Positions 43,122 through 52,760 of a stretch of 59,149 nt of DNA are shown one piece after another (position 1 is the stretch's first letter; each line of letters opens with the position of its first letter). The translations under genes were made by a program, and so were the position numbers. The DNA lies in the NCBI GenBank assembly GCA_903835255.1, contig CAILMI010000015.1, forward strand, positions 1 to 59,149, read 5' to 3'. The notes beneath the pieces were generated by a model. It ran no database searches. It had not been told where the DNA came from and was given only the letters and a program-made list of their open reading frames with translations. This DNA comes from an uncultured Verrucomicrobia subdivision 3 bacterium (GTDB lineage Bacteria; Verrucomicrobiota; Verrucomicrobiia; Limisphaerales; UBA11358).

Positions 43122-45878
43122 TTATTTCACCCCAATCTTCGCATCCCGTTTCTCCAGCGGCACGGATTGGGGGACGACTCCGAGCACGACAAAGCTGCCT
43201 TTCCCGATCAATTCTAACTTATGCCGGCCGGCCTCGTAACGAAACGCGTGGACGTTCACGCTGGGGCACTCATCGATCATCGCCGCATTGCGCAGCAGCA
43301 CATCCACCCCGCCGCGCTCGTCCGCCTGGGACGCGAAATCCAGATTGGGCACCTGCAGCCAGATATCGCGCTCGTTCTGAAAATACCCCACCAGCACGCG
43401 CACGGGCTCGGTGGTTTCAAACTCAATCGGGTCATAATGACCACTCTTTGCCGCCTCGTGGGAAAAGCGGATGCCCGTCAAACCATTTAACTCCGGGGCG
43501 AGTTCGCTGATGAGATATTTGCGATCGGCAAACGGTTTGGAACCAACCTTCACGTTGTAAGTTTCCGCGTTGGTGCTGATGAGTTTGAATTGGGCAGCGG
43601 GCCATGGGCGAATCGGAGCTATCGCTTGCTGCGCCGCCGATTGCGAGTTCGCCAACGCTGCCACCTGCGCGCGGAAATCCGCCACTTCTTTTTCATAGAG
43701 CGGCAGCACGTGCGACCAGTGATAATTGGTGCCGACCCCATTCACCGCGCCGCCAAACGGAATTTTGCGATGCCCGGTCTGCATGGAGTTGGCGAAGTGA
43801 TATGTCTTTTCCGTCAGTTGCGTGAGCTTTACAAACGCCTCAACGCTGGATTGCAGAGCATTTTCAGCGGTTTGGATATTCAACTGGTTTGTAGTTCCCT
43901 GCTGAAAAAGCAAGGCGCTAGCGGCGGGCATCTTAACCGCAAAAAACGCCGCCAAAGTTTCAATGCATGCCACATCGTTTGCGAGGCGCTCAAACTCGGC
44001 GCGATTGCGCGTCACGGCTGGAGCGGCAGCGTTGATGGCTCTCTCCGCTGCCATAGAGAAGGCGGCCGCATCCGCAAGGACACTCACCGGAGTTTCGCCG
44101 ACATGGAGCTGCCCTGCTTTTTCTTTTTGGACATACACATCCAACCGTTCCCCCAGCGGCGCTTGCGATTCCCACAATTCCGAGATCGCATTGTAACGTT
44201 TCGGATTCACCAGTTGATCCAGCGTCATGCCCAGCGACAGCGTCTGACGATTGCCTTCCGTGATGCCGAAACGACGGATCAGCATGGGCGCGACTTCGCC
44301 TGCGGCATTATAAGCATCGAGAATTTTCCCGGCGGCATTCGTATCGCAGCCGTAAAAATCGGCGAGGCGGCCGACCCAATAAGCTCGATCCTCCCCGGCG
44401 GACACATCGGGATTCCACGCGTAACGTCCCCACGCCTCAAACCAGATCCAGTCCCGTTCCCATTGCTTGAGCGGCGGATCGGCGATGTCCGGCGAGTAAG
44501 GCCAGTTCCAATACGCCAGCGGATACAGATGCAGCCCGCTCGCGCCCAGCTGGTCACGCGAGGCGAGCATGGATTTGCGGATGAACTCCGTCGCGCCGTA
44601 GCGGAAGGGTTCGAGGTTCGAGAGAATGTGGACATTCACCAGATGCGGCCCCAGCTTCGCCATGTTGCGATGCGTCTGCGCCGCTTTGCCGCGCGGTTCG
44701 TAAGTGGTGAGTGATTCGCCGTTGTATTTCGTCTCCGTAAACAGATTGGAATACACCGTGAAACATGCGGGCATGATAGCTTCGGGGTTCATCGCATGCG
44801 TGCGAATCACGACGGGCGGCTGCCCCTTAAGTCCGGCGGCTTTCATGCCGTCGAGCACTCCGGGTAAAATCGCGTTCGTCGCCCACGCGATTTGATTTTC
44901 TGTTCCCTGCAATGCTTCGCCGAGACAAACCATCAGGCCGACGTTCGGAAATTCCTTCACGAATTCCGCGATGGATTTGCGGGTATAATCCGTGACCAGC
45001 GGCGTCGGCGCGGAAAGCTGCGTGGAAATGCCGTTCGTCTGCGCGAACGGTTTGGAGACAAAAATATTATAGAACATCTGCACCAGCCAAATGCCGCGCT
45101 TGTCGCACTCGCCCGCGAGCCAGCGGTATTGCTCCTGATTTTTTTGGAAGATGTCCTCCGGCACTTCCACGGCGTAGGGATAATCTTTCAGCCGCACGAG
45201 CGACGCGAACGGGTGCCCATTCCACAGGTAGAGTGTGTTCATGCGGTTGGCGACCAGCGAATCCAGATAATCGCGCCAGAGCCCCTTGTCGTAGAACCAC
45301 GGAAACAGGTCCGGCGTGTAGGGATACTCATACACTTTGCGGCCGGGCAAGATGTAGGTTTTCTGCATCCCCACGCAAGTGCCGCGCAGCGTCATGGCGG
45401 GCTTGTCCGTGATATGGATCTCCCGGGGCAGCCCGCCGGATTCTTGGATGCGTTTGACCAGCTCCAGACAGCCATACAGCGCGCCCGAATCATCTCCGCC
45501 CGCCACTGCCACCCGCCCGCCCAGGCGACTGGCGGTGATGACGAAGCCCTCTTTTCCCGGCTCGCTCCCCTTCCAATCCAATTGGTTGGCTTCCTCCAAT
45601 TCCCGCAGAGTCGCCTGATGCGCCACGCCGATGAGAACAGTGGATCCTGAATGCCCGCTGGGGCCGCGGCTTAACCAGGATTTCGCGCCGGCGGCGTTCA
45701 AAGCGTCCACCACTTTTTGAGCCCCGAACTCAATCCGCGGAGATGCATTCTCTTCAATCGCGACCGCAATATTTTGGGCGGCGGCAGACGCCATCCAAAA
45801 AAAACAGGGCGCAAATAGCAAACCCAACATCCATCGGCCGGAACCCTTTCGTCTCATTTTGTATGTTTCAGGATTCAT
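43122..45878 (-). CDS. Secreted alpha-glucuronidase-like glycosidase (GH67/GH20b-type N-domain)
   Basis: A 918-residue exported enzyme, signal peptide ending near WMASAAAQ. Residues 36-165 form an N-terminal domain as in GH67/GH20 (GFVITASRLGGRVAVAGGDD, SGALYGCLELVKRI). Residues 170-520 look like a TIM barrel (MTLRGTCVGMQKTYI, DSLVANRMNTLYLWNGHPF, GLMVCLGEALQGTEN). A helical region and a C-terminal beta domain follow. Probably cleaves uronic acid side groups; the exact GH family is not certain. AAGGA 5 bases upstream of the ATG supports the start at 45878, one base after the preceding stop. Confidence 0.65.
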   Translation of the reverse strand: MNPETYKMRRKGSGRWMLGLLFAPCFFWMASAAAQNIAVAIEENASPRIEFGAQKVVDALNAAGAKSWLSRGPSGHSGSTVLIGVAHQATLRELEEANQLDWKGSEPGKEGFVITASRLGGRVAVAGGDDSGALYGCLELVKRIQESGGLPREIHITDKPAMTLRGTCVGMQKTYILPGRKVYEYPYTPDLFPWFYDKGLWRDYLDSLVANRMNTLYLWNGHPFASLVRLKDYPYAVEVPEDIFQKNQEQYRWLAGECDKRGIWLVQMFYNIFVSKPFAQTNGISTQLSAPTPLVTDYTRKSIAEFVKEFPNVGLMVCLGEALQGTENQIAWATNAILPGVLDGMKAAGLKGQPPVVIRTHAMNPEAIMPACFTVYSNLFTETKYNGESLTTYEPRGKAAQTHRNMAKLGPHLVNVHILSNLEPFRYGATEFIRKSMLASRDQLGASGLHLYPLAYWNWPYSPDIADPPLKQWERDWIWFEAWGRYAWNPDVSAGEDRAYWVGRLADFYGCDTNAAGKILDAYNAAGEVAPMLIRRFGITEGNRQTLSLGMTLDQLVNPKRYNAISELWESQAPLGERLDVYVQKEKAGQLHVGETPVSVLADAAAFSMAAERAINAAAPAVTRNRAEFERLANDVACIETLAAFFAVKMPAASALLFQQGTTNQLNIQTAENALQSSVEAFVKLTQLTEKTYHFANSMQTGHRKIPFGGAVNGVGTNYHWSHVLPLYEKEVADFRAQVAALANSQSAAQQAIAPIRPWPAAQFKLISTNAETYNVKVGSKPFADRKYLISELAPELNGLTGIRFSHEAAKSGHYDPIEFETTEPVRVLVGYFQNERDIWLQVPNLDFASQADERGGVDVLLRNAAMIDECPSVNVHAFRYEAGRHKLELIGKGSFVVLGVVPQSVPLEKRDAKIGVK

Positions 45879-45879
45879 C

Positions 45880-47466
45880 TCATTCCTTCACTCGCTTGAT
45901 GCGGATTGCCATATAAGGTTTACCCGGCAGCGTTATGCTGCTGCCATTCTTGTCCGCGTAATAATAGCTATCCTTCTTCTGGAGTGTGAACACGCCGTCC
46001 ACCGGGGTGACGGTCATGTTCCAGGTATCGAGGACGTCCGCCGAGAATTTCATACCATCCGCGGGCGGCTGACCTTTCCCCTGCGGCGGCTTCGGGAGTT
46101 TGAACTCCCAAGTCGTCGGCGCTTCCTTGCCGAGATACACGAGGTAATAGTCCGCCGGTTTGCCTGCGATAGGACACTCCTGCCACTTGTCCACCGGGTC
46201 AATGCCTTCGGCGGGCGAGTCGTCCAAAACCTTTTTCAAGAACGCCAGGCGCGCGGGACTTTGGCCCTTCAACACGCCGCCCTTGGACCACCAAAGAATC
46301 TGGTCGTCGCTCTTATAGGTTTCGCCGTGGCCGCAATACGTCCCGGCGATGGCGGCATTCCAGAAACGGAAAACCATTTCCTCTGCGCTCAACTGCCCCC
46401 AGCGATTCGCGATATCGCCCTCGTATTTCACCTCATCATAGACGACGGGCTTGCGATACGCGTCGCGGTAGAGCTCCGCGCGGCCGAACTCCGCCACGGC
46501 CGCGCCGTTCTGAATGCTCGCGTGGGTGATCCACGGGCGCGTCTGGTTAAAGATGATTTTGCCATTATGGATGCCGAGCAGGCGGTGAAACGGGTCGCTG
46601 CCCGACACGAGCTGTCCGATGCGCTCCCAATCGTCCTCGGTCTTGAACTTCATGAAATCGTATTCGTTCGCGAGCGACCACCAGACGTTGCGATACGCCG
46701 CCAGCCGCGCGACGACATAACGCAAATAACGGTCATCCTCCACTGCCGTCATGCGATCAAAACCCCACGCGCCGTCGTCGTAGGGATGCAGCAGAATGAC
46801 GTCCGCCTCGATCCCGAGCTTTTGCAGATCCAGGATGCGCTGCTCGAAGTGCTGGAAGAATTTGGGATTGAACCGCGCGGTGTCGAAGTTGCGCGCTTGG
46901 CCCTCGAAAGGATACATCGCCGGCTCATTGGTGTTCCAGGTGTAGCGCTTCGGAAACACGCACATCCGGAGCTTGTTAAACGGCGACGTCGCGAGCGTCT
47001 TGAGAGTCTGCTCCTGCAGCGCCTCCGGCTGGTGCGTCCAGACGTAGCACGTCGTGCCGAGCTGCTTGTAGGGCGTGCCATCGGCATAGGCGAAGTGGAA
47101 GGTGTTGGCCACGCGCACCGGGCCGTGATTTGCGCCCGAAGGCTTGATCACAATAAACTCGCCTGTCTTGCCACTGAGTTCCGCAGTGCCGCTGATGGTT
47201 TCATAACTCCACGCGCCCAATTTTTCCGGACTAAAACGAACGCGATAGATGCCGTCGCCATCATAAAATCCTGGCACCTCCACCGAGTCGTACCCCTGCG
47301 TGAAGCGGGCGGCGAAGCGCACGTCCAAGAACGGGTTTCCGTTGGTTGGACCTTTCAGCGCGACCTCATAAACTCCCCAGCGCTCCACCGTTGGGGCGGA
47401 GGAGGCCGCCGACGCGATCCCGATCAGAGCGAGGCCCGACAGTATTTTTGCGAGGAATGTCTTCAT
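45880..47466 (-). CDS. DUF5060/DUF4038 glycoside hydrolase-like protein (apiosidase-related)
   Basis: A 528-residue secreted protein. A signal peptide (to about ASAASSA) precedes a DUF5060 beta sandwich (VERWGVYEVALKGPTNGNPF, FYDGDGIYRVRFSPEKLGAW). A DUF4038 TIM barrel follows (YKQLGTTCYVWTHQPEALQE, NVWWSLANEYDFMKF, KPVVYDEVKYEGD). A DUF5605-like C-terminal beta domain ends in PYMAIRIKRVKE. Likely catalytic acids lie in ANEYD and YDEVKYEG. DUF4038 includes the GH140 apiosidase of rhamnogalacturonan II, but this subgroup's substrate is not established. Overlaps the upstream isomerase-like gene by 4 bp. Confidence 0.75.
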   Translation of the reverse strand: MKTFLAKILSGLALIGIASAASSAPTVERWGVYEVALKGPTNGNPFLDVRFAARFTQGYDSVEVPGFYDGDGIYRVRFSPEKLGAWSYETISGTAELSGKTGEFIVIKPSGANHGPVRVANTFHFAYADGTPYKQLGTTCYVWTHQPEALQEQTLKTLATSPFNKLRMCVFPKRYTWNTNEPAMYPFEGQARNFDTARFNPKFFQHFEQRILDLQKLGIEADVILLHPYDDGAWGFDRMTAVEDDRYLRYVVARLAAYRNVWWSLANEYDFMKFKTEDDWERIGQLVSGSDPFHRLLGIHNGKIIFNQTRPWITHASIQNGAAVAEFGRAELYRDAYRKPVVYDEVKYEGDIANRWGQLSAEEMVFRFWNAAIAGTYCGHGETYKSDDQILWWSKGGVLKGQSPARLAFLKKVLDDSPAEGIDPVDKWQECPIAGKPADYYLVYLGKEAPTTWEFKLPKPPQGKGQPPADGMKFSADVLDTWNMTVTPVDGVFTLQKKDSYYYADKNGSSITLPGKPYMAIRIKRVKE

Positions 47467-48383
47467 GGTTTTTGGAACACTGATTTCAAGTAAGCCGTAT
47501 TGGCGCCAAAATTTTTCCGCACATTGCGGGCGTCCCGGGCGTCCCGGGAACGCTCGATCACCAGCCAGCCGCTCCAGCCCATCTCATCCAGCGCCCGCTT
47601 CACCTGGGGCATGTTGATCTTGGGATCGTTTTCCAGCCACACGCCGTCCTCATCCGTGGCGTGGATCTGGCAGAGCCGGTCTTTTCCAATACGGCGCAGT
47701 TCCTCCGGCACATTGCGGCCCGCTCCCAGGGCGTTGGAAAAATTGAAATAGCACTTCACCGCCGGCGACCCGATTTCATCCAGCAATTGGATTTCCTCCG
47801 CGGCCGGCAGCGAGGTTTCCAGGCCGAGAATCACGCCGGCTTTTTCCGCTGCGGGAGCGATGGCCTTCAAGCGCGCGACAATCGCCGGGCGCAGCTCGGG
47901 ATGCTTCACCAGATCGCCGCGGACGCCCAGGGGGAGAAAAGCAATTTTCACCTTCATCGCCACCATCGTATCGATGCAATCCTGCACCATGCGCGGCACC
48001 GTGGGGCGGTCGGCGAAGGATTGCGCGTAAAAGCCCGACATGGCGAGCGACGGAATTTCCAGATTCAGTTCGCGGGCCTTGTCGAGAAACTGCTGGCGCA
48101 GGACCGCGTTGGTCGTAATGGCGCTGACAAAGGTCTCGTTGGTGCCCAGCGAGCCCATGTCCACTTCCACCCCATCCGCGCCGATATCCTTCGTCAGCTG
48201 AAAGGCGCCAAGCTTCTGGCGCTTGAGAATCATCCAATCGCACAGCGCAATTTTGTAGCGCGCCGCGGAAATCGACGGAGCAGCGGCCGGGGGCGCGTCT
48301 GCCGCCGGAGCCATTTCCGGGTAAAATACCAAGGCCGCCAGCAGGGCGATTCCACCCGACGTGAATGCTATTTTTTTGTTCAT
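47463..48383 (-). CDS. Exported TIM-barrel sugar isomerase/epimerase-like protein
   Basis: A 306-residue member of the xylose-isomerase-like / AP-endonuclease-2 TIM-barrel family. LTKDIGADGVEVDMGSL, KAGVILGLETSLPAAEEIQL, CQIHATDEDGVWLENDPKIN and GWSGWLVIERSRDA carry the metal-binding Glu, His and Asp positions. Unlike cytoplasmic relatives it has an N-terminal signal segment (MNKKIAFTSGGIALLAALVF ... APAADAPPAA), so it should act in the periplasm or be membrane-anchored. It lies 6 bp after the DUF6298 gene and is coupled to the DUF5060 gene. Confidence 0.8.
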   Translation of the reverse strand: MNKKIAFTSGGIALLAALVFYPEMAPAADAPPAAAPSISAARYKIALCDWMILKRQKLGAFQLTKDIGADGVEVDMGSLGTNETFVSAITTNAVLRQQFLDKARELNLEIPSLAMSGFYAQSFADRPTVPRMVQDCIDTMVAMKVKIAFLPLGVRGDLVKHPELRPAIVARLKAIAPAAEKAGVILGLETSLPAAEEIQLLDEIGSPAVKCYFNFSNALGAGRNVPEELRRIGKDRLCQIHATDEDGVWLENDPKINMPQVKRALDEMGWSGWLVIERSRDARDARNVRKNFGANTAYLKSVFQKP

Positions 48384-48389
48384 AATTTT

Positions 48390-51300
48390 TTATTCTCGAG
48401 TTAGCCAGACCACAGTGGTGTCCGGCAATGTTACTTTCGCGCCTGCCCTGACCGTTCCCCCCGGGGTGGCCGTGCCGGTTTGCGGATCAATCAACCTCAC
48501 GCGAAACTCTCCCGTCTCTCCGGTCAAATCGAGCTCCGTGCTGCCGAAAACCAGATACTGTCGGCCCGCCTCCCGCAATACCCAGCTCCCGGCCCGCGCG
48601 GCCTCCGTCCACGGCCGCATCCCGGGAATGGCGGCGAGCAGTTGAGGGTCGGTGGTTCCCGGCAAGCGCGGCAGGGATCCGCCCGCGCACACCCATGCCC
48701 AGCCGGCCGCATCAAAATCGCAGATCACCGGCTTGAGCGGAAACCGGGCGCGATAGTCGGCCGCCATGCCCGCCAGATTCCGATCATTGGGCCGGCCCCC
48801 CTTCCACTGGCGCTCGAATTGCCGGGGGGACAGGTTTTTTCCGCCCTCGGGCGCAAACAGGCCCTGGTCCGTCCGCCACCAGTAACGGAAATCGATCAGG
48901 TCCACGGTGGCGGCCCGCGCCGGATCCGCCAGGATGGCGTCCTGCACATCCTTGGTGCCGCTCAGGGCGACGAGCGGTTGATGGTTTGGCTGCTCCTTTT
49001 CCCAAGCCGCAATGGTCTCGAGCCAGAATTCCATGAAGGGCAGCGGGCCAGTGAACTCCGCGCTGGTGAACTGGATCACGTTTGCGTTGCCTTTGAAGGC
49101 TTCCAGGTTCTGCCGGATAAAACCCTCATGCAGTTTCCGCCGGACGGGCTGGGTCACATCATAAAACAGTTCCGCCATGAAAATCCGCTTGTCGCCGGCA
49201 AACGGCGGGGGCTCCGGAAAACCCGTTCCGTTGATGTTGTTGGCCGTGCGCCATGGGCAATCCACCCAATGCGCCCCGGCCTCAATGATATTATGCTGAA
49301 AATAATTTTGGTTGAATAAAACCCGCCCACTTTCGTCTGCCAGACCGGCAAACTGCTGCAGGCGGGACCAATACCAGGGATTGAACCGGGTCAGGTCATA
49401 TTGACTCAACCCGTCCCACGCCCGTCCCTGCCCGCTGCGGGCGAACGGCTGTTCAAAAAAGGGCGCAATTACATCGCCCGTCATGCGGCGCACGCGCTCA
49501 TGATCGTCGCGCCGCCGGTCATACCAGAGACCATAATGCTGATCAAAGGTGACGCGACCCTGACGCTCCATTGTTTGTATCAGCTCGGCGAGATCATCCG
49601 TCAGACCCACCCCGGCGCTGCCGGGAGCGAAGCGGGTCAGCGCCGGGCCATAGGTGGAAGATTCCGCCGGGCGGATACTCCCGCGCCACCAGATTGTCTC
49701 CATGCCGGCGCCGGCCAGCAGCCGGCCCTCGCAAACCAGCCAGCCGTTGGAGAGGGATATCCTCCGTTTGACAGGGAGCGGTTCGGGTTTTTTGGGGGGA
49801 AGATCTTCGATGCGCAAAGCCTTGCCGGGTTCCGCCGGGATAGGATTCCGGCTTCCGGCGGCGGCGATATAATCTGCAAGCTGCGGTGCCGGCCGGCGCG
49901 AGGCCGCCATCAGCGCCGCCGCTTCTTCCAGAGTGGGGTTGCTGCTTTCCCGCGCTGCCCGCGACAGGATCTCCACGCGACGGCCATTGCGTTCGGCCAG
50001 CTGCGCACTGTAGAGGCTTTCCGGCCGCATGAAACCGTTTGAATTGCGCCAGACGCCATCGCCCTCAAACCCGCCCCAGGACCCGAACGCCCAGTTCTGC
50101 GCCCCGGGCGGATTCCAGCAGCGTAGGATTGAGGCGCTGCAATTCCATAACACCGAATTTGCCGCCGCCCAGCCAATCCGCTCCATGTTGCCCGGACGAT
50201 AGCCAAGCGACAGCGCGTTGCCATCGATCCGCACACCGTCGAACAGCGTGCCGGAGGACACGCTCTGAATCGCACCGCTATCGCCCAGCGGCGCGCTCGC
50301 CTCGCATTGGACGAACGCATTCGGACCGGCGGCGCAGTCGCCCACGGCAAAATCGTGCCGTCCCTGTTCTGAGGTGCAACGGAGAAAGAGCGTCTGCTGG
50401 CCCATCGAGAAAAACGTGTTCCGCCGGCTGCCGCCCTCCTCGGAAACCGGCTCAAAGGATCGACAATCTTCCACCGTGATCCGCTGGCAGCTTTCATAGA
50501 GCGCCACGGCCGAGCCGGCGAAATGCCTGAACTCAACCTGCCGCACCCACGCATCGGCCGTGTTCTCCATCGTCAGGGCAAACCAGCAATGATTCTCATC
50601 CTTCAGTTTTCCGGCGTCAAAAGTGGATTCGAGGCCGAGATGTTCCACGCCCACCTCTCGGAGACGGCCCGGCTGGGAAACCGCTTCAACCCAGCCCCCG
50701 CCCAAATCCGTTTCGATCGCCAGAGTGATCGGCGCATCCAGAGTGATGAAAGTTCCCGGGGCACTGGGCCCGGAATTTTTTCCAGATGCGGCGCCCGGGC
50801 CGATGGATTGGATGGTGCGATTCCAAACGATGTCATAGCGGCCCGGTTTCCAGCCGCCGCCTTCCCCGCCGCCAAAATCATTCGCGCCCAGCCGATCAAT
50901 CCAAGCCTGCGTGCTGGGACGGACGACGCGGATCGCATCGCCCACTTTAAGACCCTCCACCGACTGAAGCCGAAAGCGGGTTGCGCCCACCGGCACATAA
51001 TCCTCCGCAATCCGCCAGGACGGATTCTTGCGGGGGACTAGATCTTTCAGGCCCGAGATCTGGAGCAGCGTGCGCCGATCCTGCCCTGTGGCCGCCAGGA
51101 TTGTCCCATTCTGCCCCGGCCCTTGACCGCGCAGCACCACACCAGAGCGGGCCAGCGTCAGACCCCCGGACACCTCATGCCGGCCTTTCAATAAAAGCAC
51201 GGCCCCGCGAATTCCCTTCGCATCGGCGGGCAGGCTGCCGACGTAATCGAGGGCGCGCTGGATACGATCCGTTTCATCGCCTGGCACCGGCGCGACCACG

Positions 51301-51479
51301 ACCCGCACCGGCGCGTCCGGGATCTCCCGGTCCGCCCCGGCATAACCGCAGCTGGAAAAATCCGGCACTCGATTGCCCCGGGCGTCGGCATCATAGATCA
51401 GCTTACCGTCTTTGCCGGTCGCAACGAGGGCCGGAGGGGCGGCCTCCAGCGCGAGCGCCCCACCCATCAACAGCAACAT
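48390..51479 (-). CDS. Secreted beta-helix protein with DUF6298 domain
   Basis: A 1029-residue secreted protein. The first half is a right-handed beta helix of the pectate-lyase-3 type (GDETDRIQRALDYVGSLP, GGLTLARSGVVLRGQGPGQN). The second half is a DUF6298-type domain (RISLSNGWLVCEGRLLAG, WYWSRLQQFAGLADESGRVL) probably with a TIM-barrel fold. The start at 51479 gives a signal peptide MLLLMGGALALEA. The frame stays open to an ATG at 51689, adding 70 residues that are simply the translation of R1 repeat DNA. Substrate unknown, plausibly pectic. Residual spacing and the R1b case support the shorter start. Confidence 0.75.
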   Translation of the reverse strand: MLLLMGGALALEAAPPALVATGKDGKLIYDADARGNRVPDFSSCGYAGADREIPDAPVRVVVAPVPGDETDRIQRALDYVGSLPADAKGIRGAVLLLKGRHEVSGGLTLARSGVVLRGQGPGQNGTILAATGQDRRTLLQISGLKDLVPRKNPSWRIAEDYVPVGATRFRLQSVEGLKVGDAIRVVRPSTQAWIDRLGANDFGGGEGGGWKPGRYDIVWNRTIQSIGPGAASGKNSGPSAPGTFITLDAPITLAIETDLGGGWVEAVSQPGRLREVGVEHLGLESTFDAGKLKDENHCWFALTMENTADAWVRQVEFRHFAGSAVALYESCQRITVEDCRSFEPVSEEGGSRRNTFFSMGQQTLFLRCTSEQGRHDFAVGDCAAGPNAFVQCEASAPLGDSGAIQSVSSGTLFDGVRIDGNALSLGYRPGNMERIGWAAANSVLWNCSASILRCWNPPGAQNWAFGSWGGFEGDGVWRNSNGFMRPESLYSAQLAERNGRRVEILSRAARESSNPTLEEAAALMAASRRPAPQLADYIAAAGSRNPIPAEPGKALRIEDLPPKKPEPLPVKRRISLSNGWLVCEGRLLAGAGMETIWWRGSIRPAESSTYGPALTRFAPGSAGVGLTDDLAELIQTMERQGRVTFDQHYGLWYDRRRDDHERVRRMTGDVIAPFFEQPFARSGQGRAWDGLSQYDLTRFNPWYWSRLQQFAGLADESGRVLFNQNYFQHNIIEAGAHWVDCPWRTANNINGTGFPEPPPFAGDKRIFMAELFYDVTQPVRRKLHEGFIRQNLEAFKGNANVIQFTSAEFTGPLPFMEFWLETIAAWEKEQPNHQPLVALSGTKDVQDAILADPARAATVDLIDFRYWWRTDQGLFAPEGGKNLSPRQFERQWKGGRPNDRNLAGMAADYRARFPLKPVICDFDAAGWAWVCAGGSLPRLPGTTDPQLLAAIPGMRPWTEAARAGSWVLREAGRQYLVFGSTELDLTGETGEFRVRLIDPQTGTATPGGTVRAGAKVTLPDTTVVWLTRE

Positions 51480-51481
51480 TA

Positions 51482-51675
51482 AACACGCATTCCGAAATGG
51501 GGTGGGGATGGCGCGCGGCGCCGTCCCGGTCGCCGAGCGCAGCGCCGGGCGACGAAATGAGTGATGGAACGGGTGAAACCTGGCACCATTTGTTCCGCCC
51601 TCTCCGCGCGGGCGGGGACAGCGCAGCGCGCTGTCCCTACCATTTTGCTTAAAAACTCGCCGCAGAATTCGGGTT
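51482..51675 (-). repeat. R1 MITE-like element, copy a (194 bp)
   Basis: Inverted copy of the element at 58478-58669, alignable end to end. The termini AACACGCATTCCGAA (51482-51496) and CGCAGAATTCGGGTT (51661-51675) are worn versions of the 15-bp inverted repeats of the other copy. It fills 194 of the 215 bp between the PL10 stop and the DUF6298 start codon, leaving 2 bp before that ATG. No coding capacity of its own is seen. Confidence 0.85.
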
Positions 51676-51694
51676 AAAAAAAATTTCATGGAGT

Positions 51695-52753
51695 TTAGGG
51701 CGTTGGCTTAAGCCATTTTTTGGACCATGCAGCGTAATCCGCAGCGACGGACACGCCCCATGAGCCGTACCACGCATAACCGTTGATGCGCTCGGATTCA
51801 ATCTCGGCGAGGGCGTGATGGGGGACGCTGTCGCGACCAGAGAACAGCGGCTGGCCGGTATCGATTTCGTAGAACCGCGCCCAGAGCGGCGGCGCTTGGG
51901 GATCCGCGACCATCACCTTATTGCCATCCCTGCGGGTTTGGCGGACGCCGTTGATTTGAGAGGACGCAAACCAGGCCGCGCCGCCTTGGATGGTGCGAGA
52001 CACCTCGGGGCTGGGAGAGTCCAGCGACATCAACAGGTGCAGAATCCCGGCGCTTTCGGAGCCGCTCAGGGAAACGAGTTCGAATTTGCGGGCCGGTCGC
52101 GGGCTCAAATCTTTTTCATCATGCTGAGCGCACCAGACCGTCAGCTGGCCATGGACCCGGATCTGGCACTTGAGGATGCATGCAATGCCCCGATCAAATG
52201 CGTTTTGCGCCGCAGCGCGACGCGCGGAGTCCACGAAGTCAAACTCCGGGGAAGCAGCGACTTGGCGCAGGGTCTCCAGCAGCCGAACCATGGCGTTGTC
52301 GTTGAATGTAATATAACGATGATACGTGTTGGATGGCGGGGGCGAGTACTGCGGCCAGCCCCCGGTCGGATATTGCGCGGCTAGGATATGGTCGAGCCCA
52401 CGGAGAACGGCGGCCTGGTAGCGCGTCTTCTGCGCGGCCTGATTCACCCGGGCCAGATAGCGGATCTCGCCGGTGGTCGCGCCGTTGTCGAACGTGCCCT
52501 GAAGCGATTTCGGGTCACCTTGGTAGGGCCGGCTCACCGTGTCCCCGTTTTTTGGCCAATCGCCGGCGGGCGCCTGCCACGTGAGGATATTGTCCGCAAT
52601 CCGGCAGGCTTCAGACGTCTTGAACCAGGCCGCTTCTTTTTTGAGATATTGGTTCGCAGTGGCGCCGATGACGGGGCTCGCCTGAACGAGATTCCACGCC
52701 AGAGCAACAAATCCCAACCTGATCCACGGGGTGATGATCGCGGTTCGTTTCAT
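51695..52753 (-). CDS. Secreted pectate lyase, PL10-type
   Basis: A 352-residue (alpha/alpha)-toroid lyase that cleaves polygalacturonate by beta-elimination. Signal peptide near the N-terminus (GFVALAWNLVQASPVIGA). Family blocks are present in order: WPKNGDTVSRPY, TFDNGATTGEIRYLARV, QYPTGGWPQYSPP, YHRYITFNDNAMVRLLETLR, VWCAQHDEKDLSPRPARKFE and INGYAWYGSWGV. The ATG at 52753 is chosen; the longer frame to 52882 translates the R3 repeat. The R3 element ends 7 bp upstream of this ATG. Confidence 0.9.
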   Translation of the reverse strand: MKRTAIITPWIRLGFVALAWNLVQASPVIGATANQYLKKEAAWFKTSEACRIADNILTWQAPAGDWPKNGDTVSRPYQGDPKSLQGTFDNGATTGEIRYLARVNQAAQKTRYQAAVLRGLDHILAAQYPTGGWPQYSPPPSNTYHRYITFNDNAMVRLLETLRQVAASPEFDFVDSARRAAAQNAFDRGIACILKCQIRVHGQLTVWCAQHDEKDLSPRPARKFELVSLSGSESAGILHLLMSLDSPSPEVSRTIQGGAAWFASSQINGVRQTRRDGNKVMVADPQAPPLWARFYEIDTGQPLFSGRDSVPHHALAEIESERINGYAWYGSWGVSVAADYAAWSKKWLKPTP

Positions 52754-52760
52754 GTTATAG

